From: Ichthyophthirius multifiliis | Lineage: Eukaryota; Ciliophora; Oligohymenophorea; Hymenostomatida | Length of the DNA stretch: 64,000 nucleotides | Direction: 5' to 3' | Assembly (NCBI RefSeq): GCF_000220395.1 | Contig: NW_004086411.1 | Coordinates: forward strand, 62,001-126,000 | In this document: positions 36,204 to 48,933 of the stretch, piece by piece | Layout: the number at the start of each line of letters is the position of its first letter | Numbering within the stretch: the first letter of the stretch is position 1 | Translations under genes and position numbers: made by a program | The notes under the pieces: generated by a model | The model's input: the letters and a program-made list of their open reading frames with translations, nothing else | What the model was told of the DNA's origin: nothing | Databases searched by the model: none

Positions 36204-39200
36204 TCATATTATTATTATCATTTAGAGATATTTTTTAAATATTAATTAATCCTTTATTTAATATTCATCATCTAAATGCATTTAAAATAGTAGTTAATTA
36301 TTTTTTTAAAAATTTTATATGTTTCCTCCTCCTATTTTAAAAATAAAAATATTTTTATATATAAAAATAGAATATTAAAATTTTGATTAATAAAATATCA
36401 TATAAAATAAAAGATATGTAAATAAAGAATATATTAAAAATAAATAAACTAATAATAAAAATATATATTTTACCTCCTCTAATACATGGTTTTATTAAAT
36501 TATTTATTTATAATTTAAGTTCTTATTAATTAATATTATTAAGTGTATTCTATTGACTAAATGAATTCGTACTATTTTAAAGATTTGTTTATATAATTTA
36601 ATTTTGACTATTTTTAAGTAAATAGTTCTATTCTTAACTATTTTTATAGTGATTTTATTTCTCTTCTATTTATTAATCTATTTGAACTTTGTAATTTTAA
36701 AGTTTTTAAAATAAAATATTTTTATCTTTTATTAATTCTGCATTTTGTTTTTATATATCTACTATATTATTAATGATATCTTTATTTTGAGAATTCCTAG
36801 AAGTTTAATTATTTTATTTTTTATATATATTTTTTTTACTATTTTAATTAATTTATTTATTATTTTAAGTTTGTTATTTCTTCGTTTTTTTCAAAAATTT
36901 ATTTTTCTTTTTCTTATTCGAATTAAATTCTTTAAGTTTTTTATTTTTTCTAATTTTATAATTTTTTAATTAAAAAAATATATATTATTTATTTTTACAA
37001 TAATTTAGTTTTTAATAATTATTTAATTTTAATTCTCTTATATTTTTTCAAAAGAATATTTTTTCAATTTAGAAATAATTTATTAATATTTAAATACAAT
37101 TTAATTTATTTAATTTTTTAATATGTTTATTTAATTTGTTTATTGTTCATTTTCTATACTCAAATTATGTATTTTCTTACCTTAATTATGTATGATTTCT
37201 TATAATTATAATAGCTATTCTTCTAATTTTTTCTCATAATTTCCCTCTATATTTTCATTTATTATTGTATTTGCTATATCTTCCACTATTTTAACGACAT
37301 CGCCCTATATTTTTTTTATATTTTTTTTAACATATATATATATATATACTTCATCCGAAAAAGAATATTTGTTAGAATCAAATATATTACTTTTATCAAC
37401 ACTTTCTTCTGTTTAAAATAGAATTTCTTCATTTTTTTCGAAAAAATCTTTAAAGGAATTATCAATTTAATCTTATTCCAGTAAAAAATTATCACTTTTG
37501 CTCTTCTAAAATATTAAAATATAAATAAAAAAATATTTAAAGTATAAAAAAAATCTTATACTTCAATATTCCCTAAACAATCTTTATAAGAATGTAATTC
37601 ATTTTTAATAATATTTTCATTCAAAGTATCAATATATTATATATATTAATTAATTTTTTAAAATATATTATGTGATTATTCAATATAGGAATTTTTACAA
37701 AACTTTTCATCATCATCATTTTAATCTGCAAAAAATTTCTATCTTATATTAAAAAAGTCTAACTATTATTTAATCAATTCGAATTATTCTAAAAACTAGG
37801 CCAAATTTTACTAAATAATATATTTTTCTTGTCTTTCTTTTTATAAATTAATTTGGAAGTATTTATTTTATTCTTCTAGTTATTTTTTAGATTCTTCTAT
37901 ATTATCTTTAAGCTTTTTTTTTAAAAAAAATAAATAAATTGGAAATATTTAAAAACGAAATCTAATTAAATAAAATATTATATAATATAAATACTTAATT
38001 ACTATTTAATTTTCATTTTATTTATTTATTAGTTCAATCTCTAAATCTAATTTAATTTAATTTACTTATTCGAATTTTTATTTAAATTTTAAATATTCGA
38101 GGTGTATTTAAAGAATTTTCTTTGATTAACTTTATCCTCCTATATTATTTTAAAAATTTAAAATTTTACTTCCTCTTCTCTCACCTTCTTATAATTTTTT
38201 TCCATTAGATCCTTCTTCCATTATTTAAATCTAAAGTGCCTAAATAACTTCTTCTTAATATTTAATTTTATTGCTTGCTTAATCCAATAATGTATATAAC
38301 TCTTTAGAACTTTTCTCCTCGTTTTTTTTAGCTTAATTTTTAATACTTTTAGCCCTAAACCCAAACCTTAAAGTTTATAAAATTTCTTTATCATTATATG
38401 TACACATAGAAATATTTATTACAAGAGTTGTTTTTGCATTTCCTCCTAAAGATTCTTGAAGAATTCTTGTAAGTTTTGAATCTCTGTATGGGACATGTTC
38501 TTTTCCACCTGATGTTAGGGCATTTATTACCATTCCTAAACATGTTAATGACTTATTTATATTTTTAGCCTCTTCTAATTATTAGCCTGATACATTTGTT
38601 TTACTTAACTTTTTTTTTATATTATATTATTTAGTTATTTTTTTTAAAAAAAAATCGGACTTTTTCACTTCCTGCTAAATCTACGAAATATAATTTACTT
38701 ATGGTAGTAGTATCTGTACTTGTATTTTTTTTAAATATTTGTAAATAGAACAAGCTGTGAGACCGTGAAGATCGCTCATTCATTCTTGTTGCAGCTTAAG
38801 TTCTATTCGATGAGCCTGTTTTCATTACTTCACGCATTTCTTCGACTGAAGTAACAAATATTTCCGAAGCATCTTATATGTAAATTCCCTTTGTTTTACT
38901 TTCTTTGACTTGAAGATTAGATTTCTTCGCTTTTTTTTTTTTTTTTTTTTTTTAACGTATTTTTTTTACTGTCTACTAGATCCACAATTTTTTCATTGTA
39001 TATTTCTATGAAAGAAACTCGTATTTAAAATTCTAAATCTTCACTAGAATTTATAATTATATCGAATATTTTTTCCATCATCCTTGGTATTAAACCTTTT
39101 TTTATTTTCTTAATAATTTATTTTTATTAAAAAAACCTTTTGTTTCTTCTGTAAAATTATCAGGACCCTTTTTTTAAAAATCAAATATTTAAACAAAAAT

Positions 39201-39639
39201 AATGTGTTTAAAAAATAAAAGTATTTTATGAATAAATTTCAAAATAAATAAATGAATTACTTCCATTGTAAAAGTTTTTCCTGAGCAAGTTTATCCATAA
39301 CAAAATATTGTTCCATTGTAACCGGCCATAACGCCTATATTTATTTATTTATATATTATAATATTGTTAAAAAAGTTTTATAAAATTCAATTTTTTTAAA
39401 AAAATAGAACTTTCTATAACAGGAATTGCAATAGTTTCAAATGCTTCTTTTTGGCAAATATTAGGATCTAAAATTCTATCAAATGTAAATTCTTACGGTT
39501 TTTCGTTTCCAACTGTAATTGTTATATTTTTATCGTCATACACTACGCATTATTCACCCCCTGTTGATTTTTCTAATTAATTTAATGGTCTCATTCTACA
39601 TATAACTCTTATGTTTGCTGAATCATCATTGTTGATCAT
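36204..39639 (-). CDS. N-terminal-motor kinesin, kinesin-1-like
   Basis: Twelve exons join in perfect phase to 902 aa. Exons: 39411-39639, 39261-39334, 39137-39167, 38970-39095, 38661-38929, 38003-38608, 37562-37912, 37350-37505, 36999-37304, 36840-36949, 36474-36796, 36204-36331. The motor spans residues 1 to about 335: [11 protein letters not shown] start, P-loop [11 protein letters not shown] (Cys replaces the usual Gly), switch [10 protein letters not shown], switch II DLAGSEK and [19 protein letters not shown]. The loop [20 protein letters not shown] closely resembles conventional kinesin heavy chain. The rest is coiled coil with acidic, Ser/Asn-rich breaks. It should walk toward microtubule plus ends. 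No clear light-chain or IAK tail motif is seen, so kinesin-1 membership rests on the motor. Intron 4 (38930-38969) contains a 23-A run. Confidence 0.92.
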
Positions 39640-39841
39640 TTTATGCTTTATTTTTTGTGTAAAAATTAATGTTTTAAATATTTAATTATAGAAAATTTAC
39701 TTTGTATTATAAAAAAATTATAAAAATACTAAATTAATTTTTTAAAAAAAATTTAAAAATTTTATTTATTATGTAATATACTAAAAATTATTTTTTATTA
39801 AAATTAAAATATATAAATTAAAATAATACAGAAGAAAAATA

Positions 39842-41060
39842 AAAATATAAATAATTACTAGTGCAAATTCCTTTTCCATAACATAAATTTGGTCAAGCAA
39901 ATTAATTATTACAGAATTTAATATAATCAGAAGGAATTTTTTTTACCTTGTTTCATTAACTTAATTACTATAAAAACACTCTTATCATTAATTGTATGCT
40001 TAATTGCAAGATAATTATTTTTTACAAAGCATTGATTTTCAAGATATAAATTGCCAAAAAGCATATTATTTATCTTTTAAGATACTAGTATTAAAGCATC
40101 TTGACTATAGTCCTGTATATTCTCCTGCTTTAGTCAAAGAATTCGATTTTTTCATAACTTATCATCCATCACATGCTGCTTCATATTCATTATTGACACA
40201 CTAATTACTAAAAAGACAACAAAATCTATTTATTTACCATAATTTAAATATTAGTATTAATTCCAATGAAGAAAAATCATTCAGAATACCAATAAACCAA
40301 AAAAGGTGAATTTTAAAACAAATAAATTGCATGAATCCATATTTTTTTTTTTTTCTTAAAATTTAGTAAACTAAGAGATGGAAAATCCTTAAAATGCTTT
40401 TCCGGAAAAACGAGAGTTTAATTAATTTTATAAATAAATGTATTTACCCATAAAATTACTTGATCTTAAGCAAATTGCTTGATCTTAAACTGTAGTCTTT
40501 AGATTACGAGCACAATCCTGCCTATGCTAATTCAGGCTCTATTGTAATATGCTGCTAATATATAAAACAAATTCAGTATTTAATATATGATTGTAATGCG
40601 AGAATAGGGATTTTAACATTTTATTTAGAACCGCAATAATTAATTTGATAATAAGAATCTAATTTTAAGTATTATGTTAATAATTTTACATTAAACATTA
40701 ATTATAATTATCCGCAAGAAGCATGAATCAAATATTTTTCAATGAATTTCTTGCAGATAAGTGATTTTTATTTAAGTTAGAATAATCGAAAAGTATTATT
40801 ATGGGTATTCATTCATTATCGTTATCTACTTATTTATAATAAGTCTGAAATTTTAACGATTAATGATATTTCTTGATATATACAGTATCTAAAACATAAT
40901 CGTTGGACTAACCCATATTTATCAAAAGTATCTATCTTATGACAATGTTATTAATTCTTTTTAAGATTTTCATTTAATATGGTAAAACTTTATTAGAACT
41001 ATAAAATTGTTAAAAACAGAATAGAAATGATTGCTATCTTTTTAATTCTATTAATTTTTT
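39842..41060 (+). pseudogene. ~400-codon open frame interrupted only by five TGA codons
   Basis: One plus frame runs for about 1.2 kb with protein-like content, e.g. DFQDINCQKAYYLSFKILVL, SPALVKEFDFFITYHPSHAA, DYEHNPAYANSGSIVICC and NRKVLLWVFIHYRYLLIYNK. TAA/TAG appear at Gln-like positions, as in the real genes. The only interruptions are TGA at 40307, 40646, 40724, 40874 and 40940, and all stay in the same frame. Such a pattern fits a formerly coding sequence in which Trp TGG decayed to TGA, or a gene whose TGA is read through. I recognise no family. No intron is needed to keep the frame. It is annotated as a pseudogene because all other genes here stop at TGA. Confidence 0.45.
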
Positions 41061-41681
41061 TTTTTAATAATTTTTTTATTTAATTTTCTAGATTAAATAA
41101 TTAAAATTTTAAAAATATACAACTAATAGTTTCTAAATTAAGAATTCAAGTGTCTATTTTTAAATAAAATGTTTAAAGATTTGTTAATATATAAATAATT
41201 TAAATCACTCAAAAAAAAAAAGTTCGAATTTTATTTTTTAAAATATAAAAAAAAATATTTATTATAATTGATAACTATTAATAAAAAGTAATGTTTATTT
41301 TAAAATACATTTACTTATATAATAAAAAAAAGATAAAAAATTTAAATAAATTTAAAATATAAATAAAAATACTATAAATAAAATATTTTAATTCATTAAA
41401 AAGAAAAATATTAAATAGTTTAAAAAAATAATTAAATCGATAAGTAAATTGTTTAAATACTAAATACAAAAAAAAAATATATGTATATAATTTAAATTAA
41501 TTGAAATTTAACAAATAATAATAAAAATAAAATATTAAAATAATAATAAAGAAAAAATATAAATTTATATTTAACATTTATAAATAAAATATCTTTTTTC
41601 TTTTTAATAATTAAATAAATAAATATTTTGTAAAAGAAAAAAATAGCTAATATTTATTAAAATATAAAAATAAATATAATA

Positions 41682-41713
<32 letters not shown>

Positions 41714-42568
41714 ATAAAACTATATTTATATATATAGATATTTTTAATTTACTTTATATTTTAAACTTTTTAAATTTAAAAAAACATTATTATTATTTAA
41801 ATATTAATATTTTTTTATTAAATTATTATCAATATATTTGAAAACATTAAAAATTAATAATTAAAATTTAGTTTTTTAAGTTCGAAATAATAAAGTAAAA
41901 TAAATTTTTAGTCCATAATATAAATATTATATCTTAATTAATAATAATTTTTTTTGAAATATTATATGACATCGAAGTATATATTTATTTTTTATAATTA
42001 TTTAACAATATATTTATTAATATTTATTTTTTATTTTTATCCATATTGTATAATAGTTTTCATTTTTTTTTTCTTTAAAATTATAAATATTTCTATTTTT
42101 TTTTTATATAATTTTTTGAACAATTTAATATTTTTACTTTTAATTTAACTCGAAATTAAAATGTATATAGTATTAATAACAAAAAATGTATTATGGAATT
42201 TTTTTTTAATTGATTATGTCTTTAAAAAAAATTAAACAAATATAATAAAAATACATTAAATTAATTTATATAAAATATATAAAAATACAAAAATAAAAAA
42301 AATTATTTAAAAAAATATTAATTTATATACTTTTTTCTAAGGATAATGTAAAAATATTTATGATACTAATAATTTTATTAATATAAAATATATATTAAAT
42401 CAATTATAAATTTAGAAAAGTGTCATAATATTAATTTTAGCAACCTTTTTTAAAAATAATTAATACTTCTTTTTACAATATAAAACTTATGTTATATAAT
42501 TAAGATATTTTATTTAATATTGGTGTTGTAATTTATTCACATAAATACATTAATTATTTTAAATATAT

Positions 42569-42613
<45 letters not shown>

Positions 42614-42682
42614 AATTATATTTCTTTATTATAGATTTCTTTCTTGTTTATTTATTATATTCTATATATGAAATCGTATTTT
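41061..42682. other. long AT-rich intergenic region
   Basis: About 1.6 kb of A/T, with TA microsatellites at about 41680-41720 and 42568-42612. No coding signal is convincing. Confidence 0.5.
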
Positions 42683-44916
42683 TCATTCCAAATTTTTCAA
42701 TAGTTTTTAAGACATCTAATTATTCCACAAATTTTAAGAATATTCCTACAAATTTTACAAAATCCACTTGTCATTTATTATTTCCTAAATTTTCATCCTT
42801 TTTTAAGATTCTTTTTATAATAATTTTTTAATAAAATCTTATGCAATTAATGTAATATATCCAGGTATAAATAAAATTGCCTTTTTAATAATATATATAT
42901 ATATATAATTATAAAAAATAAATATATAAATGAATTACTTATTCAATATAAAAATATGTTTATTGACTTGATTCTTAACAAAAAGGAGCTTTTCCTGTCA
43001 AAAGCTCATAAGTTAAAACTCCTAAGCTCCACACATCAACACTTTAATCATAGGTTTCTCCCCTTACCATTTCAGGGCTTATATAATCCAGAGTACCACA
43101 AAAAGTTTTACGACCATCTTTATGGCAAAAAACACTGCAGCCGAAATCGGCTAATTTTAATACTCCAAAAGACATTAGAATATTTTCAGGTTTTAGATCG
43201 CGATGAATTATATGATTTTTATGTAAATAAAGTAATACTTCCGCTATTTATTTTATGAAATAGGCTACTTGATTTTCTTAATATCTTTTATTTGGTTGTT
43301 ATTGTAATCCTTAATATAATTCCCCGTCAGCTGCATATTCTTGTACAAGGTATATAGAGCCTTTGGTTTAGTAAAAACCGTAGAGTTTTATAACATTAGG
43401 GTGGTTTAAGAAAGATTAAATTTTTATTTCGTTTTGTAAGTAATCTTCATTTTTGTATTTGAAAAAACTCTCTTTTTTTATCTTTTTTATTGCTACAATT
43501 AATCCAGTTTTTATATCTCTTTTTAAAATAAAAATAAAAATAATTATATATAATAAAATTAATCATAATTAATGAAAAAATATTGTATATAAAAAGAAAT
43601 ATAGTTTTTGTATTGATATAAAACAAATTACTAAGCCATATGTACAGTCGAGAATTTTCCTTTTCCTAAGAACTTTTCTATTTTGAAATTTTCTTTTTTG
43701 AAATAATTTTAAAAGAACTAATTTCTAATTTAAATTTGTTAACTATTATCAATATTATTTTTATCTAAAAGTGATTATATTTTGCGATTTTTTTACATTA
43801 TTTTTTCTATATTTTTCTTTATTACATGATTACTATTTAATATATTATTTGTTTAATTTATTTAATTATTTAATGGATAACTACTAATATTAATTTGATT
43901 TTTCTCTTCTATTTTTTCATTATTATTCATACAATTTGAATAAAAATTTTTTTCGTATTCTTATATAACAAATAAGTTATTTTATGAACTTTAAATGTTT
44001 TACAAATATCTATCCATAATACTTTAAGAATATTGAGAAGTTTACAAAGAAATCGATTTGGATTTATTTATTTAATTTTATTTAATTTATGAATTATTTA
44101 TTTAATTTTATTAACTAAAATCTCCTTAATTAATGTACTTTTAAATAATATTATTTACATCTTAATTATCATAAACTAAATTTTGATTATTATCTTATTA
44201 GTTACTATACAAATTTAAAGAATAATTATTTATTAGATTAAAGTTTTTAAAAATATTATTTTAAGATTTACTTCTATTAAAATTATTATCATTTACTATC
44301 TATTATTTTAATAAAGATTAGTTTATTTAAATATTTAAATTATCTTTTTATAATTTTTAGTTATTTTATTAATTATTTTATAATAAATTATAATTTATCT
44401 AAACATTTAATTGTCAATTATTTTTTATTATTCATTATTATTTAAAATTTTATTTTCTAAAGGTAATTTTTTATTTTCTTCATTTTTAGATTATTTGTTT
44501 GAGTTTTAACAGTTTTAGCTTAATGTTTTTTCTACAGTTTCTTATTTTATATACTATTGTAAAATGTTTTAGGACAAATCATATTTTGAAGTTATATTTG
44601 ATGAATTTTTATCTTCTTTCTATGATATTTAAATTTATTTGTTTTCTGTTAAGTTCTTTTTTTACTATTGTATGATTTTATTTTATATTTTTTCGTTATT
44701 TTTTTTAATTTGCTTTATTATTTTGGATAATGACATATTTCTATAATCATATGAAAGGCTACTTTCCGATATTTATGTGTTAGTTTCTAAATTGTTTTGA
44801 CTATTTTTAGTTTCTTGAATAAGCATAAATTAATCTTAACTTTGTTTATTATTTTTGATATTTTCTTTATCAAGAAACTATTCTTAGTTAAAATGATTTG
44901 ATATCTTTATATTCAT
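42683..44916 (-). CDS. Aurora-like serine/threonine protein kinase with Asn/Gln-rich N-terminus
   Basis: Exons 43632-44916, 42939-43518 and 42683-42880, with introns of 113 and 58 nt. The catalytic domain is complete: glycine loop [13 protein letters not shown], Lys in [46 protein letters not shown], and the activation segment [16 protein letters not shown], which is the Aurora-type CGTLDY.PEM pattern. It ends with [13 protein letters not shown] and TGA. The first ~400 residues are Asn/Gln/Ser low-complexity sequence containing at least one apparent one-base shift, so the N-terminus is approximate. Auroras act in mitosis and, in ciliates and algae, also in cilium control; the exact paralogue is not resolved. 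Cys replaces the usual Trp after DFG. Confidence 0.85.
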
Positions 44917-45109
44917 TATTTATATTTATTTTTAATTTTTAAATATTCAAAACTTTTTTAAATTTATTTTTTTAATAAAAATTCAATTTATTAATATTTT
45001 TTTAAAAAAAACTAAAATAAAAATAATTTTATTATAATTAAATTAAAAAAATAAAACATAAAATATATATTTATCTATTTAATTAATATTTTATATATAG
45101 ATTTATATC

Positions 45110-46163
45110 GTTTCATATTATCCTATTTATTTTTAATGCTCTTAATTAATATTTTCTAATATTACAACTATATTATCTACAAATTTAAATATAAACTAAA
45201 AGTTAAATAAATCTATATTTTAATTATAAGAAAAATATAACTATTATATAATTTCTAATTATATTTTAATTTTATATATAAGTTTGATATCTTTTATAAT
45301 CTTCTCTTCTAATTAATTTTTTAAATTTATTGTATACTTATTTAATTTTTAAAATTATTGCTATTATTGCTTAATAATTTTTTAATTTATTTTTAATAAA
45401 ATCATATAAATATTTTTTTTAAATTACTTTACTATAGAATCAGGTTAAAGTATTTTAAAATTATAATTATAATTTATTATTTAGTATGGTTAGAAGTATT
45501 CATGTTCATGTTTTTTAAGAATAACTTAACTATTTAAATTATTATATTATTAAATGCATTATTTAGATTTATTTTAATTTAAGATTTATATTAGAAATAA
45601 TTTTATTTAAAATTATTTTAATTAAAGTAATGTTATTATAATTATTTATCCTTCTCAGTTATTTTTTTTTATATAAATATTTTTTATCTTTTTAAAGTTT
45701 AATTTTGTTTTTCTAATTTTATTATTTATTCATCATATTTTTTAGGTTTTTAATTTAATTAATTTGTTTTTTCCTTAAACTATTTGATTTTATTATAAAA
45801 ATTGCTAATCAAATTTAACAAGTATGCTTATTTATTCAGAAATAATTTTTATTGTATTATTTATTTTTGCTTATCATTATTATTTTTAAATATAATGATT
45901 ATATTTATAAATGCTTAAATTAAATTGTAATATAAATTAATTATTGATTTAATTTCTATTATTTTTTACTTATAATTCTTATATTTTATATTTTTTTTTA
46001 ATAAATAATTTTTTTATCTTTTAATTTCGATTTTTTATTTAATTATTATACTTATTCTTTTAAATTCGGTATAATAGAACCTTATTAAACTTTTAATTAT
46101 TTAAATTTAATTTTTTTAAAAAATAAATATTTAAGTATCTTTTTATTGAAGTTGAAAATCCAT
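45110..46163 (-). CDS. hypothetical Gln/Lys-rich protein, frameshifted
   Basis: From ATG 46163 a minus frame begins MDFQLQQKDTQIFIFQ and stays open about 130 codons. After an A-run near 45750 the coding signal moves one frame and continues with KKYDEQIIKLEKQNQTLKRQ and later Gln/Asn-rich basic sequence to roughly 45110. Coiled-coil-like heptads are short. No domain or family is recognised, and the exact stop was not fixed. The sequence may be a real gene with homopolymer miscounts or a decaying one. Confidence 0.35.
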
Positions 46164-46460
46164 AAATGTTAGGTTAGAAGGCAATTTTTTAAACAAAAAA
46201 TAATATTTATGTATTTTTTCATAATTAAATATTAAAATATATTTATTATTTAATCATAAATTACAATTACAATATTATTTTAATTCTTAATATAATTTAT
46301 GTTAATAATTTTTATATTTGATAATTGTAATTATTACTCATTTTATCTTTGCATAGGATTTGATATTAAATGTATTTTTTATTGTTTTTTTATAGTAAAG
46401 AAATATAATATTAAATAATATATTTAAATTTATAAATTATTATAAAAAATAAATAAGTAT

Positions 46461-48071
46461 TCAATATATATTATTTTAATTATGAATAATTATTTATTAT
46501 AAATATTTATTTATTTTTAAAGTTAATTTTACTAATTATTTTCTATAAACTTTTACTCTTTTAATTAAAAATATATATTAAATAATACAAAAATTTTATT
46601 AGTAAGAAAGTAAATAATAAATATCTTCTATCAATTTAATTTCATTCTTATTTTATTAATCTTATGATTCTTGTAATTTTTTATTTTCAATACTATCATC
46701 ACTTAACCTTTTTTTATTTTAAAATAAAAATGTCCAATATTTAAAAGGTTAAAAAACACATTAAAATTTACCATTTTTCTCTTTTACCATTTTTCCATTC
46801 ACCTTTTTTCTCATCCCCTTCTGGATTAGTAAACCATCCTATCCCATGTTATTTTCCATTGAACCAATTTCCTTTATAAACTCTTCCTAAATAAAAAATT
46901 ATATTTTTTTTTATAAAAAAAATAAAAACAAAAATTATATACCATCAGGCCAAGTAAAAACTCCATATCCATGTTTTTTATCATCCAAATATTCTCCTTC
47001 ATATTTTCTCCCATCAGTCCACGTGAAAAACCCTTTTCCTTCCATTCTATTATCTTTCCAATCTCCAACATACATTCTATTATCTGGCCAAACATACCTT
47101 CCTTTACCATTTATATGATTTTTATAAAATTCCCCGTCATAATAAGATCCGTCTGCCCATTTGAAAATTCCTCTCCCTTCTTTTTTCCCATCTAAATACT
47201 ATCCCGTATATATAGCCCCGTCAGGCCAACATTCAGTGCCAATTCCATTTTATTTATCTTCAACCCATTCGCCTTCATATTTTGCATTATCTATATGTAA
47301 ATAAATGCCTTTTCCATTTGCTTTATCTTTTGACCATCTTCCAATATACACATCTCCATCTGCATGTATTAATCTTCCTTTACCTTCAGCCATATCTATT
47401 GAAAAATTATTTAAAAAAAATAAAAATAAAATACTATTTCTCCAATAGCCTTCATATAAACTTCCATCATTCCAATATTATTTTCCGCGCCCGTGTCTAT
47501 TTCCATTTTTCCATTAACCAATATATATAGAACTATTTTCGAATTCATAAGGACCTTAATACGGTAAGGCTTGATCTTCAGATTCATCTTCGTCATATAT
47601 AAATTCTCCTTATTGTTTTAATGTTTATTTTGCATTTATATTTAAGAAATCAGGAATTTATTTTATTAACTTTGCTACTTATGGCGGTGGTAAATGTGGA
47701 TTTTATTATATTTAATATGATGATTATGATTATTATGATTTTACTATTTCTACTTATATATTTTCGTAATTATCTTTGTTTTAAATTGATTATTTTCTTT
47801 GAATTGTTAAAGGGGGTTAAGTTTTATTTTGTTCATCTTCATTTTAGAGTGAAGCTGTGTATACTTTTGATTTATTTAAAAACAAAAAAATTAAAAAATA
47901 ATGAGAAAAAATTGTTTATGGAAAATTTAAAATTAAACCTTGTATTTATGATATACATTTGATATTATCATTATCTAAATTTTCGGCATTGTTTTCGGGC
48001 ATTTCAGGTTTTCCTTCTGTTTGTATTTAATCATTTTAAGTTTAATTGTTGCAGCAACAACTATTTCCCAT
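46461..48071 (-). CDS. MORN-repeat protein with N-terminal acylation motif
   Basis: Five exons, 47957-48071, 47435-47863, 46943-47395, 46772-46886 and 46461-46707, with introns of 93, 39, 56 and 64 nt, give 452 aa in exact frame. It begins MGNSCCC: Gly2 is a classic N-myristoylation site and the cysteines are palmitoylation candidates, so membrane anchoring is likely. After a Gln/Pro-rich linker come nine or ten MORN repeats of about 23 residues, such as [36 protein letters not shown] and [22 protein letters not shown] arrays bind phospholipids or build membrane-associated scaffolds, and ciliates carry many of them in cilia and cortex. The C-terminus beyond the repeats is basic and unassigned. 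No kinase or other catalytic domain is attached. Confidence 0.92.
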
Positions 48072-48933
48072 ATAATAAAATATTATTATTAACAAAAAAA
48101 AAAAACTATTAATAAATTTTTTTTATTATATATATTTATTTATATGTGAAATTTTAATACGTTAATTTTATTATTAAAATTTTTAATTTGAGTTTATTAA
48201 AATAAAATTAAATGCATATTTGTAATTTTTATAAAAATAAAAGTAAAATTATATTCTTTAAATATATATATATATATATATATCTATCTATTTTTTAACT
48301 CATTTGTGTAGAAATAATTGAAATAAAAAAATAGGATAATATAGTTTATATTTGAGAAAAATTTATATATTATTTTAATTATTTAATTAATAATATTATT
48401 AAATTAAAAAATTCATATTTATTATTATAAATTAACCAATAATTTTGTAAAAATAATAATTACAATAAGAAAAATTATTTAGTAAAAGATACTTAAAAAT
48501 AATTATTTTTATTTTATATATATATTAATTTTAATAAGTTATTTTTTTAATAAAATTTAATTATCTAAGTTAAAATAAAATTTAAATATCCGTTATAATT
48601 AATGAGTATTAATTTAAATATATTCTTATTTTACTAATTTTAATTTAATTTAATTATATTCTTTTATAAATTTTAATATTTTTTTATAAATAATATATGT
48701 ATATTTTTTTAATCTATTATTTTCTTTCTTATTATTTATTAATTTGTTATAATTGTACCATAGAAAAATAAAAGAAAAATAATAGAAAAATAATAAATGT
48801 AAAAAAGAAAAAATAAATTTATATAAATTAATTATAAAAAAAATATATTATATAAATGTTTAATACATTTTTATAATCATTAAAAATAAATAAAAAAATA
48901 AAATTCAATAATAAATTGCTTTTTAATATAATT
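48072..48933. other. AT-rich intergenic region between divergent genes
   Basis: About 860 bp of A/T-rich DNA between the start of the MORN gene (minus) and the start of the selenoprotein gene (plus). It should contain both promoters; no element could be named. Confidence 0.4.

Noticed and set aside
38661-39095. Poly-Lys insertion in the kinesin motor
   Set aside because: The A-run is inside a 40-nt GT-AG intron whose removal restores the frame and the conserved loop.
40004-40204. Independent 66-codon gene starting at TTG
   Set aside because: It is only one TAA-free piece of the longer TGA-interrupted frame 39842-41060.
46971-47530. Plus-strand frames full of Ile/Phe/His
   Set aside because: Antisense shadows of the MORN repeats; the minus strand gives five in-phase exons.
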